Positions 6,843 to 9,961 of a stretch of DNA of 9,961 nt are shown here, piece by piece; positions within the stretch are counted from its first letter, which is position 1, and each line of letters begins with the position of its first letter. Source of the stretch: Rhodocyclaceae bacterium. GTDB taxonomy: Bacteria > Pseudomonadota > Gammaproteobacteria > Burkholderiales > Rhodocyclaceae. The translations under genes and the position numbers were made by a program. The stretch covers positions 1 to 9,961 of the forward strand of contig JADFDL010000036.1 in NCBI GenBank assembly GCA_018262875.1. The letters run 5' to 3'. The notes under the pieces are model-generated. The model did not search any database. It was given only the letters and a program-made list of their open reading frames with translations, and was not told the origin of the DNA.

Positions 6843-8228
6843 ATGCTGAAAATCCACAATACCCTGTTGCGCGACAAGCAGGTGTTCGCTCCGATCGAGC
6901 CCGGGCTGGTGCGCATGTATGTTTGCGGCATGACCGTATACGACTTCTGTCATCTGGGTCACGCCCGTGTGCTGGTAGTGTTCGACATGGTGGCGCGTTG
7001 GCTGCGCGCTTCCGGCTACCAGGTCGTCTATGTGCGCAACATTACCGACATCGACGACAAGATCATCCGTCGGGCGCAGGAGAACGGGGAGTCCATCCAG
7101 ACACTGACCGACCGCTACATCGCTTTCATGCACGAGGACGCCGAGGCGCTGGGGGTGCAGAAACCCGACCATGAACCGCGCGCGACGCAGTATGTGGCGG
7201 CCATGCAGCGGCTGATCGGTGCGCTGGAAAAGAACGGCTATGCCTACGTTGCGGCCAACCGCGATGTCTGCTACAGCGTGCGCAAGTTCGAGGGTTATGG
7301 CCGCCTCTCCGGCAAGTCACTGGAGGACTTGCGGGCGGGAGAGCGCGTCGACGTGATGGAAGGCAAGCATGACCCGCTCGATTTCGTGCTCTGGAAGCAT
7401 ACCAAGGCAGGCGAACCGGGCGAGGCGAAATGGGATTCGCCCTGGGGCAGCGGCCGGCCCGGCTGGCATATCGAATGCTCGGCCATGAGCTCCGAGTTGC
7501 TGGGGCCGCATTTCGACATTCACGGCGGCGGCCAGGATCTGCAGTTTCCCCACCACGAGAACGAGATCGCGCAGAGCGAAGGGGCGCACGGCTGCCGCTT
7601 CGTGAATTACTGGATGCACAACGGTTTCGTGCGGGTGGATGAAGAGAAGATGTCGAAATCGCTCGGCAATTTCTTCACCATTCGCGAAGTGCTCAAGCAA
7701 TACGATCCCGAAGTGGTGCGCTTCTTCATCCTGCGCGCCCATTACCGCAGTCCGCTCAATTATTCCGATGCGCACCTGGACGATGCCCGCGGTGCGCTGA
7801 CGCGGCTCTATACGGCGCTGAAGGGCATTGCGCCCGAAAAGGCGGATACCGATTGGGAAGAGTCGCACGCGGCCAGATTCCGCGCGGCGATGGACGACGA
7901 TTTCAATACACCCGAGGCGATCGCCGTGCTTTTCGAGTTGGCCAATGACGTGAATCGCACCCGCTCGGCTCGGCTGGCTGGCCATCTCAAGGGACTGGCC
8001 GGTGTTCTGGGCCTGCTCGAGCGCGATCCGGTGATTTTCCTCCAGGCCGCGCCAACCGCGGCCGGGCTGACCGATGCCGCAGCGATCGAAGTCCGCATCG
8101 TCGAGCGCATCGCCGCGAAAAAGGCCAAGGATTACGCCGCGGCCGACCGCATTCGCGCCGAACTGCTGGCCGATGGGGTCGTGCTGGAAGACAAACCGGG
8201 CGGCGCGACCGAATGGCGGCGCGCCTGA
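6843..8228 (+). CDS. cysS: Cysteinyl-tRNA synthetase
   Basis: A 461-residue class I aminoacyl-tRNA synthetase that charges tRNA-Cys, the same length as the E. coli enzyme. Seen in order: MLKIHNTL start, zinc ligand C28 in YVCGMTVYD, the HIGH-type motif HLGH (37-40), [10 protein letters not shown] (66-75), further zinc ligands C212, H237 and E241 in WHIECSAM and [10 protein letters not shown], the KMSKS loop (269-273), and a C-terminal anticodon-binding helical region with [14 protein letters not shown]. The ATG at 6843 matches the family start; a TTG-initiated extension from 6753 would add about 30 residues unlike the family. The ribosome site is poor (AGAG). The gene is divergent from the TPR operon, and its stop is only 10 bases from the convergent binding-protein gene. 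Confidence 0.97.
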   Translation: MLKIHNTLLRDKQVFAPIEPGLVRMYVCGMTVYDFCHLGHARVLVVFDMVARWLRASGYQVVYVRNITDIDDKIIRRAQENGESIQTLTDRYIAFMHEDAEALGVQKPDHEPRATQYVAAMQRLIGALEKNGYAYVAANRDVCYSVRKFEGYGRLSGKSLEDLRAGERVDVMEGKHDPLDFVLWKHTKAGEPGEAKWDSPWGSGRPGWHIECSAMSSELLGPHFDIHGGGQDLQFPHHENEIAQSEGAHGCRFVNYWMHNGFVRVDEEKMSKSLGNFFTIREVLKQYDPEVVRFFILRAHYRSPLNYSDAHLDDARGALTRLYTALKGIAPEKADTDWEESHAARFRAAMDDDFNTPEAIAVLFELANDVNRTRSARLAGHLKGLAGVLGLLERDPVIFLQAAPTAAGLTDAAAIEVRIVERIAAKKAKDYAAADRIRAELLADGVVLEDKPGGATEWRRA

Positions 8229-8238
8229 GTTTCGTTAT

Positions 8239-9396
8239 TTAATGCAGGAATTGTCCGCTCTTGCTGATGATTGAGAGATCGACGAAGGTCGAACCGAAGC
8301 GCTTGCCGCCGGAGTAGTCGACCACGAAGCCACCCAAGTCGTAGTTGTTCATCGTTTCCAGTGCAGATATCAGTTTTTCCCTGGACAGATCCTTGCCCGC
8401 GCGGCGTACCGCCTCGATGAACACCTTTGCCGTGATATAGCCTTCCAGGCTGTTGTAGGTGGTGTCTTTGCTATTGGCCTTTTTCGCCGCGACGATGAAT
8501 TCCTTGGAGATAGGGTAACTGGCTCGCAAGGGCGAAGGCACCACCTGGGCGATGACGATGCCATGGGCGTCCGCCCCGAGATCGGCGAACAGGGCTTTGG
8601 CGCTGAGTACCGAGACCCCGAAGAATTGCGGGCGCTCGCCGGTTTTCAGGTATTCGCGGATGAAGGCAGTCGACGCCTTGCCGGCGGTCACCATGATGAT
8701 GGCGCCCGGCTGGGTCTGCGCTACCTTAGCCACAGTGGATACAAGTGCGTCCAGCTTGTTCATGTCAATGGGCGCTTCGATGGCCGGCTTGACCCCCTGG
8801 CGCTCGAAGGCGCCTTGTGCCGATTTCAGGCCGGCCTTGCCGAAGGCATCGTCCTGGTAGACAACCGCAATCGACTTCACCCCAGTGGATTTAAGCTGTT
8901 CCACCATCTTGCCGGTTTCGTCGTTGTAGCTGGCGCGGGTATGGAAGAGCAGTTTCAGTTTGGGATCGCGCAGCCCGTCCGACCCGCTCAAGGAACCGAC
9001 CACGGGTACCCGGTGCTCGCTGACGAGGGGCATCGAGGCCGCCGTAGCCCCGGTTCCGATAAGGCCGAAGAGAGTGAAGACCTTGTCCTCGAACAGCAGT
9101 TTTCTGGCATTCTCCGCCGCCAGCTTTGGATCGAACTTGTCATCGTATGAGATTAGCTTGATCTTGCGTCCGCCGATGCCTCCCTTCGCATTGATCTCGT
9201 CGAAATAGATCTGCGCCCCTGCGCGGTACTGCAATCCCGGTTCGGCCACCGGCCCGCTGAACACGCCTGTTTGGCCTATGACGATGCTGCTGGGGGTAAT
9301 GCCGGGATCCGCTGCGCCGGCCGGCAGGGTGCGGCACAGCGCAATGAACAATAACGGGACGAACGTGGTTCGCAACCACGCAAAGGTTGAATCCAT
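8239..9396 (-). CDS. Periplasmic substrate-binding protein of a branched-chain amino acid-type ABC transporter
   Basis: A 385-residue exported receptor of the Leu/Ile/Val-binding (Peripla_BP_6, LivJ-like) family. The signal peptide covers about 1-29 (hydrophobic 11-21, cleavage near AGAAD). The mature N-terminus carries the family motif IVIGQTGVFSGP (38-49), then YFDEINAKGGIGGRKI (64-79), YDDKFDP (84-90) and the ligand-pocket stretch FGLIGTGATAA (110-120). Such proteins bind amino acids, and in many betaproteobacteria also aromatic acids, amides or urea, so the ligand cannot be named. No permease or ATPase gene lies in the window. A strong ribosome site GGAGGAGGT (9410-9402) is 5 bases from the ATG. 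A paralogous gene lies immediately upstream in the same direction. Confidence 0.9.
   Translation of the reverse strand: MDSTFAWLRTTFVPLLFIALCRTLPAGAADPGITPSSIVIGQTGVFSGPVAEPGLQYRAGAQIYFDEINAKGGIGGRKIKLISYDDKFDPKLAAENARKLLFEDKVFTLFGLIGTGATAASMPLVSEHRVPVVGSLSGSDGLRDPKLKLLFHTRASYNDETGKMVEQLKSTGVKSIAVVYQDDAFGKAGLKSAQGAFERQGVKPAIEAPIDMNKLDALVSTVAKVAQTQPGAIIMVTAGKASTAFIREYLKTGERPQFFGVSVLSAKALFADLGADAHGIVIAQVVPSPLRASYPISKEFIVAAKKANSKDTTYNSLEGYITAKVFIEAVRRAGKDLSREKLISALETMNNYDLGGFVVDYSGGKRFGSTFVDLSIISKSGQFLH
9364..9380 (-). other. Perfect hairpin in the first codons of the binding-protein gene
   Basis: CGTGGTT (9364-9370) and AACCACG (9374-9380) form a 7-bp perfect stem with a 3-base loop within codons 6-11 of the signal peptide. 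It could slow early elongation or affect mRNA stability, or simply be chance. Confidence 0.3.
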
Positions 9397-9506
9397 GGCT
9401 GACCTCCTCCAAGTTATACGGAATGCGCCGGTCGGCGGAGGCCGTGTTCCCCTCTCCCGGGAATCGTCAAACGATACCCAAGGAATGAATCAAGCTCGGA
9501 AGCAGT

Positions 9507-9530
9507 ATCGGCAGAAGAGCTGCTGCCGAT
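9507..9530. other. 8-bp inverted repeat in the intergenic region between the binding-protein genes
   Basis: ATCGGCAG (9507-9514) and CTGCCGAT (9523-9530) are perfect inverted repeats with an 8-base spacer. No T run follows on either strand, so this is not an intrinsic terminator. It could be an operator or an RNA hairpin in the 5' leader of the gene at 8239-9396. Confidence 0.35.
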
Positions 9531-9534
9531 CGAG

Positions 9535-9548
9535 TTGATTCAGATTAA
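9535..9548 (-). promoter_or_regulatory. Possible FNR/Anr-type site
   Basis: TTGAT-TCAG-ATTAA matches nine of ten specified positions of the FNR consensus TTGAT-N4-ATCAA. It lies about 140 bases before the start of the downstream binding-protein gene. A weak -10-like GATACT (9509-9504 on minus) is at roughly the distance expected for activation from near -41, though a little long. Chance matches of this quality are not rare. Confidence 0.25.
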
Positions 9549-9586
9549 CGGCGAAGCGTCCGTGCGCACGAGTTCTCATATGATAC

Positions 9587-9607
9587 AAAAAAACAGGCAA
9601 TAAGCCC
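9587..9607 (-). terminator. Weak terminator-like element after the partial binding-protein gene
   Basis: On the minus strand GGGC (9607-9604) can pair with GCCT (9598-9595, one G-U) around TTATT, followed by G and seven T (9593-9587). The four-pair stem is marginal, but the T run and position 60 bases past the stop codon fit termination of the upstream paralogue. Confidence 0.3.
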
Positions 9608-9666
9608 ATTAATTGTATTTTAAATGCCGGGACAGCCGCCTGATGGGGATGCGGCAATAGCTTGAA

Positions 9667-9961
9667 TCAGCGCAGGAACTGGCCGTCTTTGCTGATGATG
9701 GAGAGATCGACGTAGGTCGAGCCGTTGCGCTTTTTCGGGCCGAAATCCACGACCAGGCCGCCGGCATCGTAATTGCGCATGCCTTCCAGCGACGCGATGA
9801 GCTTCTCGCGGGTGAGATCCTTGCCCGTCCGTTTCAGCGCTTCGACGAATATTTTTGCGGCGATGAACCCTTCCAGGGCCGTGTAGGAATAGTCCTTGGT
9901 ATTGGCTTTTGCCAGCACCTGCTGGTACTCCCGCACGACGGCATTGCTGGAGCGCCACGGC
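9667..9961 (-). CDS. Partial second substrate-binding protein (C-terminal part), paralogue of the neighbouring gene
   Basis: Only the last 98 or so codons are in the window; the 5' part continues past the right edge. The visible part aligns without gaps to the C-terminus of the protein at 8239-9396: LEGFIAAKIFVEALKR against LEGYITAKVFIEAVRR, KDLTREKLIASLEGM against KDLSREKLISALETM, and VDLSIISKDGQFLR against VDLSIISKSGQFLH. By eye well over half the residues are identical. It is therefore a Leu/Ile/Val-type ABC receptor from a tandem duplication. Ligand unknown. The reading frame is intact and open to the window edge. Confidence 0.88.
   Translation of the reverse strand, partial: PWRSSNAVVREYQQVLAKANTKDYSYTALEGFIAAKIFVEALKRTGKDLTREKLIASLEGMRNYDAGGLVVDFGPKKRNGSTYVDLSIISKDGQFLR

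Noticed and set aside
9413..9418. TATAAC as a -10 box for the binding-protein gene
   Set aside because: Initiation would fall inside the ribosome site at 9402-9410, leaving no usable leader.
9635..9655. GCCGC/GCGGC inverted repeat after the partial binding-protein gene as a terminator
   Set aside because: Five-pair stem with an 11-base loop and no T run on the minus strand; the element at 9587-9607 is a better, though weak, candidate.

Overview
The window is a GC-rich, densely coded bacterial chromosome segment. Gene content and order (cysS, TPR protein, L,D-transpeptidase, two cyclophilins, lpxH) together with metZ and branched-chain-type ABC binding proteins suggest a betaproteobacterium, perhaps Rhodocyclales or a relative. 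This placement is an inference from gene order and protein flavour, not from a marker gene. Nothing points to a mobile element, phage or CRISPR.

Layout, left to right. Positions 1-92 hold the tail of an unseen upstream gene and an intrinsic terminator that can also fold into a competing hairpin. metZ (homocysteine synthesis, +) follows and meets alx (TerC/Alx manganese exporter, -) tail to tail with an 8-bp overlap. Upstream of alx on the minus strand lie a 57-codon small ORF, a clear yybP-ykoY (Mn2+) riboswitch with an intrinsic terminator as expression platform, and a sigma70-type promoter whose -35 box overlaps the lpxH stop codon. Next is a minus-strand block transcribed from about 6750 down to 2620: a secreted TPR/NTF2-like protein, a secreted L,D-transpeptidase with an NTF2-like tail, a secreted cyclophilin, a cytoplasmic cyclophilin and lpxH (lipid A synthesis). 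cysS is divergent from this block on +. After cysS, on -, is a periplasmic substrate-binding protein of the Leu/Ile/Val family, followed by the 3' end of a second, clearly paralogous one running off the right edge.

How the parts work together. The central block is envelope-directed: peptidoglycan modification, periplasmic folding and lipid A. The alx unit is a self-contained manganese-detox module. In high Mn2+ the aptamer's P1 helix (CAAAGG:CCTTTG) should form at the expense of the terminator stem and allow transcription of the small ORF and alx. The same terminator sits at the natural end of the lpxH transcript, so it may also end the envelope operon when Mn2+ is low.

The most interesting observations are the transcription-terminating architecture of the Mn2+ riboswitch, the undescribed small membrane-type protein encoded between the switch and alx, and the mutually exclusive hairpins in front of metZ. 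I saw no wholly new multi-gene system.
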